DNA of 64,000 bases from Melieria omissa (taxonomy: Eukaryota > Arthropoda > Insecta > Diptera > Ulidiidae): positions 99,945,905 through 100,009,904 of the forward strand of contig OZ020269.1 of assembly GCA_963971225.1 (NCBI GenBank), read 5' to 3'. This document shows, one piece after another, positions 1-11,594 of this stretch (position 1 is the stretch's first letter; each line of letters begins with the position of its first letter). The notes below the pieces were generated by a model that searched no databases, was not told the DNA's origin, and saw only the letters and a list, made by a program, of their open reading frames with translations. Position numbers and translations under genes: made by a program.

Positions 1-3000
1 CCACATAATATGCAGTGCAGAACTTTAACATTTACAATTTTTTTTGTTTGCTGCAGTGTGAAAAATTTTATACAGAATATAAAAAATGTTCTAATAAAAA
101 ATTGCTCATACGCTCCGTTCTCCCCAAAGTGCAATGCTTCGTGCAGCGCTAACATTAATTACAATCAACTTTATGCTCCAAAAAAAACGGAAAAAAACAG
201 CGCACTAACCGAAAATGTCAAATAGGAAATGTGCATTACACGCACTCACGCGGTTGTGCGTGGAAATAATGTAATTTTTCGTTCATGATGCTGTCACAGG
301 GACCCATAGCTACAGTGGCAAAGCACCGCAAAATGACTAACCACAAGCACGAAGGCGGACAGTTGTGTGTGTGTGTACGCACAGCGCGCACATAGCCAGT
401 AAAAAAAAACGTTGAACAAGAAGTGAGATGACAAAAACAACGTTGGTACTGAAAATAGAGCTGGAAAAAATATGAAAGCCGACATGACAGCAGCAAACCA
501 AATAGGGCGTCAAATACGATGCCGCCGAAAGTCGCTGCCAACGTTGCAGGTAATCATGATGTTCATGTTGATGATGATGCTGATGATGATAATGATAATT
601 ATGATGATGTTCATTATGATGATGATGATGTTCATGATGATTATAATGTTGATGATGAAGATGAAAATGCAGATAATGTTTGATGATGAAAATAATCATG
701 TTGCTGCTGACGAAGTTGCAACACCACATGCCACATTGTTATTAATAAAACAGCAACAAAGTCGCTGGCAACTACACTTCTATATTTACAAAGGCAGCTG
801 GGCAGCTGTTGTGGCTGATCTAACAATGTGATAAGAACTCAGCAGCTGAGTTCAGTGTTGACCTCAGTATTAGGTGAACTTTGTGCTGTGAATACGTTAA
901 CTTCACTTCTGCTTTAATGCTGTTTCATGTTTTTTTTTTCACTTATTTTTTTTAGGCTGTTGCCTTTTGGTGATTTGGTTTGGTGCAAATGGCGCTCCAT
1001 TTCTCTAAAAAATTGCCTAACATGACACAGCACAATGCAACACAAGTCACGTCACATTATAACACAACAAAAATTGCCTAAACACTAACAACAAATATGC
1101 ATGGCAGCTCAAAAGGCCAACTAAGTAGCAGCTAATAGAGAAACATATGGCACACATTTTGGCAACCAAAGCCATGCTGACTGAACGTATGGCACGTGAC
1201 AGCAGGTGTTAGCCTGCACACACAAACATTCATTTTAACATAAAATACATGTGTGTGTCTATCTGTGAGCATCCATGCTACACACACACACACACACACA
1301 CTAAACACATCATCAATAATAATAATGAGACACAGCAGGAAGCAACAACAGTGGAGAAGCGTTAAGTCAGCAAGTTGGCACATGCGGCAGTGTGACAAGA
1401 AAAAAACCCCATACAGCCAAATGCTGCGTAAGTATTACTTCCGGAAATATCCATCAACGTTGCCACATTCAATGCGTTAGTGTTCATTTGTCCGTTGTGT
1501 CTGTATTGGCATGAGTCGAGCGCAAATTGTGCTGTCAACAATAATCACAATAATGAAACGGCATTTTTAATGCTCTAATTGCAGTGATGTGTTGTTGTTA
1601 CTACTTTGCCGTTATAGTTGTTGGTATGTACACTCTTCTTCTTCATCGTATTGTTTTTCTTCTTCTCGTTCATCTCGCCACTGTAAACCACTCACAGTAA
1701 GTGCACAAATTCGCGCTATTTTCAGCTTCACTGGCCCACGTGGCGTATGAGTGTTGTTTATTTTCTACCTAATTTTATTTCACTTGGGATTTATACACCG
1801 ATTCAGTTCTGCTTTAGCACTTGTAATTAGCAACTTAATGGAATTGCTTTAATTATTTTGATTAGTTTGTTGATTTGTTTGTTAATACAGTTGACTTGTT
1901 ATTGTTCAGGTATCTGAGATTTGTATACATATCAACGTTCGAGTTCGAGAAAATTTTGCTAATAATATCCTACTTTAGCAAAAGCAATTAAAATTTTCTG
2001 GAAAACCACATAAAAACTGCTTATTTTTGCATACCGGGCGTATGAGTAATTTTTTTAACTAACATATTTCGAAGCAATTTTATAACAGTTCTAGGTAGAA
2101 AACTGATTTGAGTACAAGTGATTCGCTCTTAATTCTATTGTTGTATGTATTACAATTAATTATTCTAATGACCACTACGACCCATCGATTTATTTTGAAA
2201 TTATGCAGCCAACTCCCACGCTGCCTTTCCTACTCAACCTGCACATTTGTTCAATGTAATTTGCAGCCAATTCAAATAACCTAACAGACACTTAACCAAT
2301 TACCAGTGCTTAATTGTTATAAATTACTTGTTTACATGTTTGCTTGTCTGCGACAACGAAGACACCAAAAGCCAAGCAAACGTGGTGGCTTCATTGTAAC
2401 CGGAAACGCGGCGATAACTTGCAATCAAAGTGACTGTAGCCCATAAATAAATATTAAAGACAATCTAGTGAGTAAATCTTGTGTACTATACATACATACA
2501 ATACAATACATACTCGTGTTTGTCTAGTTTATTTTTGTGAGTGTAAATGTATTAGAAAATAACACACTTGGGAATAGGTCTTCATGTCTGTGTCTGTGTC
2601 TATGTGTGTGTATGTTTGCAAGAAGCTTAGATGAATATCAACAATGCACAGACATAATTATTACGTTTTATTAAGCAACACATTGACACCTTAATTATGA
2701 CATAATTTCATCAAGCCATTAGATATAAGTGTCTGTGTGTGTGTCTGTGTGTGGAGGAGCAACGTGAGGCAGACATGGAAGTGAAAAATATTCTTAGTCG
2801 TCTTTGAAATCGAATTCAATGTAATTTAATTTAATTGTATTTAATTGCTGAATTTGAATTGGATTTTCTTGTGGTGAATATAAATGTGAATCCAAAGTAT
2901 GTAAAATGCTTTATACCTGAAAAATCTTAGATATCAGATAAGCAGACAATAATTGTCTGCATGTTTATGACGTTACAAATTTTACTTTTGACCCGAAAAT

Positions 3001-3840
3001 TCATATCTTTAGCTTAAATTTATGTAGAAATACCTTTTTTTTATTCTTACCACTTATGTATTTAATGCTTTAAGTAATTTTCCATATGAAAATTTTAGGT
3101 CTACACTTGCACATGCAAACTTCGTTCAAGATTTACTGCAATCTTTGCTCCAATCAAATGTGAATTTAATACGAATGTGATTTATGACTGCAGCATTTCA
3201 AGCGGTACCGCTTAGGGTTAAGCATTTGCAACTAAAAAAAAAACATTTGTTCACATTTTACAGCAGACATGTTCAACAACAATGAACGGTTACCTGGTAT
3301 GAGATATGTCGGCTCCAAAGGCAACGTCGGCAACCGTTTCATATCTGATCAGATTTTTTATTTTATTTTTTATTGTGCATACAACAACAAAAGAAAATCA
3401 CAAATGAAATATATGGCAAACATGGAAAAATGAAATTGCGTATAAAAAAAGGCTTATATGCCCACGTGTGCTACCGTAGACGACACAACTGGACGGTGGT
3501 TGTGCAAAAATCCGCATGCAACACGGAGCTTTGCAGTCTGCCGTCTGGGCGTTTAGAAAGAGCAAGAAAAGGATTTTTCAGAATTTAGTTTTTTCAATTT
3601 CCTTGGGGACTTGTTGTGCTACAACACTTGCAGGTAGTGTAGTAGATATTTATTTATGTAAACAGCAAATAACAAACAACAAATAACAGCAAATAACAAA
3701 TATGTTTTCAGATATACGATTTAAATGCAGAAAAAGTATGCTGTGTGTGTTGTTTTTGTTTTTGTCAATTTGAAAGTTTTTATTTATAATAATGTTTTTT
3801 CTTTCAATTTTTAAGAGATTAGATAGATTAGTTTGAACTT
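1..3840. other. AT-rich spacer without a recognised gene
   Basis: I see no open frame resembling a known protein. The longest frames here are low-complexity readings of trinucleotide or CA repeats. The stretch holds a degenerate ATG/GAT microsatellite near 546-692, a short (AC)n run near 1280-1300, and ordinary non-coding DNA with many short CA, TG and ACAT runs. Confidence 0.6.
546..692. repeat. Degenerate (GAT)n microsatellite
   Basis: GATGAT/ATGATG triplets with scattered substitutions. It gives Met/Ile-rich readings on plus and His-rich readings on minus. Neither resembles a known protein, so I treat it as simple-sequence DNA. Confidence 0.75.
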
Positions 3841-4149
3841 GCATTTGAATTTTTTTAATTTTAAAATTATTTATTTTTTTATTTGTGTTTTTTAATTTTT
3901 CACTTTTATTTTTTAATTAATTAATTTTAATTAAATTATTTTATAATAATTATTTTATTAATTGTTAATAATTATTTGATTATTTAATTATTTTGTATAT
4001 TTTTCATATTTTTAAATTTTATTTTTTTTCTTTTCATCTTTTTATTTTTAGCTTTTATTTTTCATTTCTGCAAAAGTATGTTGAATATTGTTTCATTTAA
4101 CACTTTTTTATTATTTTTTTATTTTTTTATTTTTTTATTTTTATTTAAT
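3841..4149. other. T-rich spacer, left of the LINE insertion
   Basis: Almost only A and T, with long T runs on the plus strand. The composition changes abruptly at about 4150, where recognisable retrotransposon coding begins, and resumes after 5711. This suggests the LINE landed in a T-rich spacer. Confidence 0.6.
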
Positions 4150-5337
4150 ATTTTTAATCTGGAGAAAGTTCAAAGACTTGCTACCCTGACAATCACAGAT
4201 GCAGCGAAAAGCGTTCCGCGTATGGCCTTGGAGGTATTTCTACACCTTTCTCCGGTGGAACTGTTCTTAAGGCTATTGCAGCAAAGACAATCCTGAGACT
4301 GAGAGAGTCTAACCAGCTGAAACAGGCCACTAATGGACTCCAGCGTTCTGAACGCCCTTGCAATTAGCGATACCACACAAGGCCTTCTTGACAAGGCCAC
4401 TGATTACCTGGTAAAGCAAAACGACTTCGACTGGAAGATACCCATCGAGTATCCAACCAGGGATTACTGGCAAGAACCCGAAGTTAATGATGCGTCAGCG
4501 GTCTACTTTACGGACGGCTCGAAGACAGAGGATGGAACTGGTGCCGGTGTTTATTGTAAAACGCAGCAGGTCCACTGGTCATACAGGCTGCCGGATTACT
4601 GCAGCGTTTTTCAATCAGAGTTTTTTGCCGTCATGAAAGCAGCCGAACATATCAAAAACTCCACACTCAATGAGGCCGTAATGTCGTGTGTGGACAGCCA
4701 AGCTGCTTTAAAAGCAATTGAAAGTGCTGTGGTCAAGTCGAAGGTACTGGGCTGCCGAAGCGCACTGGTCAGCATAAGGCACTGCAGGGTTGGGTTCCCG
4801 GACATAGCAATATCGAAGGGTGCAAACATGCGGACGAAATGGCTCGTGCAGGGTCAGCGATGACTGCCAGTGAGGCGGTCGACATGTTGCTACCACCGCT
4901 CTCTGCCACAGCGGGTGCAATCGGGGCGTGGCTTATTCAAGCTACAAATAGAACCTGGTCAACCAAGAGCGATTGCAAGATTGCAGCGCTGAACAGGAGA
5001 AGAACTAAGAGCGTTCTGCTCCTCGACAAGCATGCTATACGCATGATTACAGGTCACTGCGCCATTGGCGTAATGCTATGCAAATGGCGTCTGGCTACCG
5101 ACGATTTACGCAGAAGCTGTGAAGACGAGGAGGCAGTGGAATCGGTCGAGCACCTGCTTTGCCACTGTCCATCACTACAGAACCGACGGCTCCAAACCCT
5201 TGGGTCAAGGTTCTTCAATGAACTTGTGGAGATAGCGGATGCACAGATCACTGACCTACACAACTTCCTCGCAAAGACCAAATGGTTACCAAAACATCCT
5301 GTCTGGAGCTACAGGGAATCGAACAGATAGGGAAAGG
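4150..5337 (+). pseudogene. Non-LTR retrotransposon 3' half (RT C-terminus, RNase H, zinc-finger-like end), frameshifted
   Basis: The reading begins with the typical C-terminal segment of a LINE reverse transcriptase (LEKVQRLATLTITDAAKS, then LEVFLHLSPVELF). An RNase H domain follows, with YFTDGSK, FQSEFFAV, VDSQAALKAI and WVPGHSNIEG..HADEMARAGS, so the acidic catalytic residues are still visible. The end carries a C-x-C-type segment (EHLLCHCPSLQ). The frame changes at about 4270, 4335 and 4780, so no single protein can be made. The 5' half (ORF1, endonuclease and most of RT) is absent. RNase H after RT fits the I/R1-like group of LINEs; the exact clade is inference. The 3' tail continues to 5711 and is split by a short insertion. 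Confidence 0.85.
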
Positions 5338-5340
5338 CAC

Positions 5341-5352
5341 CGGTATATTAAA
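5341..5352. repeat. Target-site duplication, left copy
   Basis: The 12-mer CGGTATATTAAA occurs here and again at 5611-5622, exactly flanking an A-tailed segment. This is the signature expected of target-primed retroposition. Confidence 0.65.
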
Positions 5353-5610
5353 CCTGAGAGAGGTAAGGAAACAGACAAACTTCTATGACTGAGACAAACA
5401 GATAAACAAGAGAACTGTGACAACCGACAATACGACTTTCGAGCTAATGCTCAATTCCGCCTCCTGACGAAATGCCTGACGGTAGTACCGGGGGGACCAA
5501 CCGGACATGTGAGAGATGGTTTTAGTGAGGTTCAAGTCCCACACTGACGGGGTTTTGGCTTTTGATGCTTTCCATCTCTATAATAAAAAATAAAAAAAAT
5601 AAAAAAAAAA
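5353..5610 (+). mobile_element. SINE-like short retroposon inserted in the LINE 3' tail
   Basis: A segment of about 258 bp ends in an A-rich tail (5582-5610) and is bracketed by a 12-bp direct repeat. It has no open frame. A perfect match to the tRNA-type pol III B box lies at 5529-5539. I could not place a convincing A box, so it may be a degenerate SINE or a 5'-truncated 3' end of another LINE. That it is a separate insertion is well supported; its class is inference. Confidence 0.6.
5529..5539 (+). promoter_or_regulatory. Pol III B-box-like motif
   Basis: GGTTCAAGTCC fits the B-box consensus GGTTCRANNCC. It lies inside the SINE-like insert, about 45 bp before its A-rich tail. No A box was seen at the expected distance upstream, so activity is doubtful. 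Confidence 0.45.
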
Positions 5611-5711
5611 CGGTATATTAAAAATGAAGAGAATCACAATGTGTCCAACAGGGCCTCCGAGTGGAAGTGCAAAATGCTCACTCCCCTTCTTTAACCTAAC
5701 CTAACCTAACA
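5611..5711 (+). mobile_element. 3' terminus of the LINE with (CCTAA)n tail
   Basis: After the second copy of the duplicated 12-mer the LINE tail resumes: CACAATGTGTCC, then CGAGTGG, then CACTCC, then TTAACCTAACCTAACCTAAC and an abrupt return to AT-rich spacer. A similar ending (CACAATGGGCC..., ...CACTTTAACCTAAC) is present at about 63806-63853. The element family therefore appears to end in repeats of the pentamer CCTAA. Confidence 0.6.
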
Positions 5712-6840
5712 TAATATTTTAATTTTTGTTTTTTTCTTTAAATCTCTTCATTTTTAGCTTTTAACTTGCATTTTTTTCAATTGATAAAATATTTATATAT
5801 AATATTTTTTATTTTTTATATATATATTTTTTTTTTATATAATAAAATAAAATATAATATTTTTCTAATTTTTTTTATTACCCATTTTATTATATCTCTT
5901 CGTACACATTTCGTCGCCGATACACGCCGTACACGATTTGGATTTTTTAACTTCAAATAACTTGATTTTAATTTATTTATTATGCATCATTTAAATTTTT
6001 TGAAATTAATTTTCATTAAAAATGTTTCCAATATACTAATTTTTTAACTTTATTTTTATCTTTTATATATTTATTTATTTTATATTTTTATATTCAATAA
6101 ATATTTTATATTATTTATATGTTTGTTTATTTTCTATGTATTTATGTATTTCTTTTATATTTTTTTAATTGAAACTTTAGTCTCTTTTGTTTAATTTAAA
6201 AATTTTGTATTCATCACTTTTTGTTTTTTTATATTTATATTTTTTTTATTTTATTTAATTTTTTTAATCTTTTTATTGTTAGTTTTTACCTTTAATTATA
6301 TTTTTTTTCAATTGAAATTTTATAATTGCGTTTTTTTTTTTACTTTTTTACGTACTTTCTTTTTAGTTAAACTGTTCGAATACATTTTTTAAATAATTAG
6401 GTTTAATTAATTTTTTTTTTTCATAATTTAATTTTCATTTTTGCAATATTTCATTATATTAATTATTTTTATTTTTTTCATTTTTTTCATTTTGTACATA
6501 AATTTCATTAATAAATTAACTTGACTTTTCTCAGTGTATCTCTTTATTTTTAACTTTAATTTTTTATACTTCATTTCGAACGTTCTTTACTATTTTCATG
6601 TTTTTTTGTTTTTTTTTTCTTTATGTTATTAAATTATAATTAATTTATTCTTTTTTGTGTTTTTTTCTTTTTCTAATTTTTTCAGTGTATCTCTTTATTT
6701 TTACTTTTAATTTTTTATACTTAATTTAAAACTCTTTTCACGCTCTTACTTAATTTTTCCTTTATCTTCCATAAACATTAAAAATTGTGTTTCCTTTAAC
6801 TCTAAAATTTTCTATTCAATTATTTTGATTTTGTTGTCCC
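5712..6840. other. Extremely T-rich spacer
   Basis: About 1.1 kb of A/T sequence with strong T bias on plus and many T runs. No open frame is meaningful here; the apparent short ones are Phe/Ile/Leu-rich artefacts. It matches the spacer at 3841-4149 across the LINE. Confidence 0.65.
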
Positions 6841-8159
6841 CGAAACTCTGCCATTGGTTTGCTTTGAAGCTGCAACGCTCTCACATGGCGCTTGTCAATC
6901 ATTAAATTTCATTAAATCGCCAACAGCTGTCGCCGGCAGCTGTTGTGCTTCTATGCGACATAAGTACTCGTACGCACGTACACAAACAACTGCCTGCCTA
7001 CTGCAGCCATTTGATGTGTTTTTGATGCTCGTAAAACCCAACAAATAATTAAAAATATTTCTCCTACCCGCTGCTAATTAATGTAATGAAAAGACGAGGC
7101 CAAGCTTCTGTCAGTTATTCAACAAATATTGCATTCATATCTGCTCTGGTTTAAAGCCAAAATTTCTCTCAAGCTACTTTAATTCGCCCATTTGTATGCA
7201 ACACACGCACACACAATTTCTATGGTTTAAGTTGTGCTTTGCGGCTTGTTGCATGCTTTTTGCTGGCTGCTGCTGCTTTGTGGTTGCTTGGCCTATTCTT
7301 TCCTCCAAGCCTAATTTCCACTTGAAGTCCCTGTGGAATGCCGTGCTCCTAATGGGCTCGCTTGAGCGCGCCCACATACGCACACATATGTTTGACGCCT
7401 TTGGCGAATGCCTCAAGCCGCGCAGAGCTAAGCATTTCCGCGCACTACGCAACAGCTGAAAGGCAGCATGTCGTCTTCACGGTCTGTTGCTTTTTATATC
7501 AGCTGTGGCTTTGAACGGCAGGCGACACACACTTACTCGTATTTATTTATGTGTGTGTGTGTGTGCATGTGTCACATGCACACGCAGCCAGAACTATTCT
7601 CGCACAAATGACGGTGTTGCCTTTTAAATCTTTTGGTGATATTAATTTCTGTTGTTGCCTTTTGTGTAATGGCAGCTGAGATGTATGTGGGTACAAAAAG
7701 GAACAATGTTGAATTTTGTGGTTTTTGTTTCTGAAAAACCATTAATCGTTGTTAGGTTTTTTTTCTAATTTTTCTATTGCTTTGTTTTCTTATATTTTTG
7801 TATAGGTTTTTTATTTTTTTATGCGTTATTTATTATTTGCGCCTGTCACAAGTTCAATTAGACGCCACTGAAGCGTTTTGTACGCAAAATAAAAATATTT
7901 TGCTCTTTAAAATAGTAAAAGGAGTCAGTCATTGAATTCTTAGTATAGAAACATACCAGATTTTGGTGCAAAGAACATGAATGAAGACATTGAAGACATT
8001 AATGTATGTCAACAACTTCTGCCTCGTCTCCTCAAGACAACGCTTGGCAATTTTTGGGCATATGAGTTTGCCAAACTAGATGAAGTGGAGAGGCTTTAAC
8101 TGAACACTACTACAACTCATAAAAGGATTTTCATCTGATGTCGCTAAGGACTCAATAAG
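6841..8159. other. Spacer without a recognised gene
   Basis: Mixed-composition non-coding DNA with short TG/CA runs (for example near 7550-7570). An open frame near 7174-7459 exists on both strands but resembles no family I know. Confidence 0.5.
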
Positions 8160-8915
8160 GGTCCATGTATGAACATTAGACTGGATTTAGTGCACGATTT
8201 TTCGATTTAGACCTCTCAATTTTTGCGGTTTGGTAAAAATATGCATGAGCCAAAACATTTTGGGGCTAGGGTGAGGCTAAATGGCGTCTCATCGAGGTCA
8301 AAGTTCACAAAAAAGCTGGGAAATTCGACAAATTGCTCCACAGCTGGTCAGAAGTTGCTCTTAGAGGGTTAAAATCTATGACCCACCCCTCTAGTTTTCC
8401 TTACTGAACATTTCTTTCAAACATACTCACCCCCTATCTCCAACCCTTAATGGGGCTCCCATGCAAAATGGTCGTTTTTATAAACAAGGCTCCCATTGCT
8501 CCCATGTTGCCCCCATATGTATCAAATGTATGACCGACACCCATTTATTTTTTCTTCCGAATGTTTCTTCCAAACATACCTACCCGCTAACTCCAAGTCT
8601 TAAGGGCGCTGCCATGCAAAATTGATCATTTTCTATGCCGTTGGCTCCCTACTTGTAGATGTAGTAGTTAAGTAAGCGAGAAAACATCGTATCTCGGAAA
8701 CTACTGAACCGATTTGAATGATTTATTCAGCGATCACCAACATTCTTGAGTACAAAAAATACAAAATTAAGTAAGGTTCAAAAATTCACCACCAGAGGGC
8801 GTCTCCTATACAATCGCAGTTGTAAGGTTGTCAACTTTTGGATTTCTGCAAAGCAAAAATCAAAATGTATTGTCGAAACCAATCGTAATTGAGTGTTAAA
8901 AAGAAATTATTTGAT
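8160..8915 (+). mobile_element. Unidentified interspersed repeat, copy 1
   Basis: This matches, as a reverse complement, the sequence at 30915-31715. Shared landmarks in order are GGATTTAGTG, TGCGGTTTGGTAAAAA, GCATGAGCCAAA, GGCTAAATGGCGTC, an internal duplicated block (ACATACTCACCCCC... at about 8430 and ACATACCTACCCGC... at about 8574), CGAGAAAACATCGTATCTC, CCACCAGAGGGCGTCTCC and GTTGTCAACTTTTG. No coding frame or clear terminal repeat was seen. It behaves like a non-autonomous element, but I cannot assign a class. Confidence 0.6.
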
Positions 8916-10437
8916 TTATGATTTTCATTTATGCTTCTCCTTCTCTCTAGTCGGCATCAAGCTTTCTGAAAAGTCAAGTCAGTGAAAGCTCAAACCTCAG
9001 CTAATATCAAACACCATTAAGCACCTTTGACCCACATCAGAGGCAAAAATTATTCGGCTTTATTAAACCTTACACTTGCTCCACTCTAACTCCCTCCAAC
9101 TTCGCAAATATTTGCCCCCCTAAACACACACGAGCACTCAAACCATAACTTCGAAACACTCAACGAACTTCAAACTGCATTCTGGCTCACATATCGAATT
9201 TCAATGGCCACTCAATTTTGCACGCTTCATTTGCGCTTTTCGCTCTCAACAATGCAATGCTCCAATTTCAAGCTTTCCACGCTTCATGGCGCTTTTTATA
9301 CTCCCACCACACACACACACAGAGACGAAAAAACAGCCGAAAACAACTTTGAGTATTTCACACATTTATTTTGTATCATTATCGCACTGCAACCCCAAAC
9401 CGAACAAAAAACCCAAAGTTAAACAACACTTAAATTCCCCACTTTGCCACCAACAACTACTCATTTTACACTAACGCTATACGCTTGTCGTGTCCTCCCC
9501 ACTTCGCCAGTCATCGCCCGTCAAATTTATTTAACACTCTTCAAAGTAAATATTTGGGAAAACCACTCGTGTTATTTATGACCCAACACTTAATTCTTCT
9601 GTTATTTACGATGTTATTGTGTGTTACTGTTGTTGCTGTTGTTATTGTTATCGTGTCTGTTTGTTTCTCTTCATTTTGGTTTGTTTTCTTTATATGCTTT
9701 TCTTTCTTTCAGAAAAAAGTAATTTCATTGCACGCATCCTTAAGCTGGAAAATTTTTCAATATAAATCGCATTTTTTAGGACGCCTAAACTTTATATAAA
9801 AACAACAAAAACCGTGTGTACAAAAGCAATAAAAAGCATAGAAAATGACCAAAACCATTGTAGAAAAACTTAAAGAGGAAAACATAGAAACAGGACAAAC
9901 AATCGCAGGGCAAGCAAACGCACTCGACATGCATTTGCAGGACAGTGAATAGAGCCAACAAGAGGAAAATGATTATGTGAACAGGTGACAAAAAAGCGAA
10001 GCAGTACTGACCTGTCCAAGTACAGACAGAAGGTAAAAGGTGCAAAAAGCGAGGCAAGTAAAATACGTAAAGGAACGCACTACCGAAAAAGTGGACAGAT
10101 TAATGAACTGGCAGATGGAGTCACATACCAAGGTGCACAGTGCTGAAATGGCAGACAGTTGAAGTTGTTGGGATATTTCAAAATCTCAAAAGTGAGCTAA
10201 AAGATGAACAACGAGGAGAAAGATGCTGAAAGACACTGAGCAACTTGACAGACGAACATGAAAAGTTAGCTTAGAAGGGTATAAAAAGTAGACAGTGAAC
10301 TAATAAACAGGAGCGGATGGTATAGAAGAGACTGTAAGAAGGAAGTAACATATGTATGTCCATCATAAGAAGAACAAACTAAAGTCCGAATGAAGAGAAT
10401 TTCTCACACTAACCACGGACCACATGCGATGATATCT
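8916..10437. other. Spacer without a recognised gene
   Basis: No supported coding region. The reading on minus between about 9785 and 10057 is Phe/Leu/Cys-rich and resembles nothing known. Gene density is effectively zero up to the hexamer array. Confidence 0.5.
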
Positions 10438-11430
10438 TAGTCATAGTCATAGTCATAGTCATAGTCATAGTCATAGTCATAGTCATAGTCATAGTCATAG
10501 TCATAGTCATAGTCATAGTCATAGTCATAGTCATAGTCATAGTCATAGTCATAGTCATAGTCATAGTCATAGTCATAGTCATAGTCATAGTCATAGTCAT
10601 AGTCATAGTCATAGTCATAGTCATAGTCATAGTCATAGTCATAGTCATAGTCATAGTCATAGTAATAGTCATAGTCATAGTCATAGTCATAGTCATAGTC
10701 ATAGTCATAGTCATAGTCATAGTCATAGTCATAGTCATAGTCATAGTCATAGTCATAGTCATAGTCATAGTCATAGTCATAGTCATAGTCATAGTCATAG
10801 TCATAGTCATAGTCATAGTCATAGTCATAGTCATAGTCATAGTCATAGTCATAGTCATAGTCATAGTCATAGTCATAGTCATAGTCATAGTCATAGTCAT
10901 AGTCATAGTCATAGTCATAGTCATAGTCATAGTCATAGTCATAGTCATAGTCATAGTCATAGTCATAGTCATAGTCATAGTAATAGTCATAGTCATAGTC
11001 ATAGTCATAGTCATAGTCATAGTCATGGTCATAGTCATGGTCATAGTCATAGTCATAGTCATAGTCATAGTCATAGTCATAGTCATAGTCATAGTCATAG
11101 TCATAGTCATAGTCATAGTCATAGTCATAGTCATAGTCATAGTCATAGTCATAGTCATAGTCATAGTCATAGTCATAGTCATAGTCATAGTCATAGTCAT
11201 AGTCATAGTCATAGTCATAGTCATAGTCATAGCCATAGTCATAGTCATAGTCATAGTCATAGTCATAGTCATAGTCATAGTCATAGTCATAGTCATAGTC
11301 ATAGTCATAGTCATAGTCATAGTCATAGTCATAGTCATAGTCATAGTCATAGTCATAGTCATAGTCATAGTCATAGTCATAGTCATACTCATAGTCATAG
11401 TCATAGTCATAGTCATAATCATAGTCACAG
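10438..11430. repeat. (TCATAG)n hexanucleotide array, about 165 copies
   Basis: Almost 1 kb of perfect hexamers with a handful of single-base variants: TAATAG near 10663 and 10981, CATGG twice near 11026-11040, GCCATAG near 11232, and CTCATAG and AATCATAG near the right end. On minus it reads as long Met-Thr or Tyr-Asp repeats, which are artefacts of the hexamer. A second array follows directly. Confidence 0.97.
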
Positions 11431-11450
11431 TTATATAAATACAAAAGCTT

Positions 11451-11594
11451 AAATAAAATAATATAAAATAAAATAAAATAAAATAAAATAAAATAAAATA
11501 AAATAAAATAAAATAAAATAAAATAAAATAAAATGAAATCAAATAAAATCAAATAAAATCAAATCAAATCAAATCAAGTGAAATCAAATATAAT
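11451..11594. repeat. (AAATA)n array grading into AAATC variants
   Basis: About 14 pentamers of AAAAT/AAATA run to about 11534. They are followed by AAATC-type variants up to about 11594. The run starts about 20 bp after the hexamer array, making a compound simple-sequence locus. Confidence 0.9.

Noticed and set aside
10438..11430. CRISPR-like array
   Set aside because: No spacers: the hexamer is directly tandem. The other arrays in the window likewise lack repeat-spacer structure, and the DNA is eukaryotic.
10409..11552. Open frames of about 370 codons of Met-Thr or Tyr-Asp repeats
   Set aside because: They are mere readings of the (TCATAG)n hexamer in two phases; no unique domain or gene structure.
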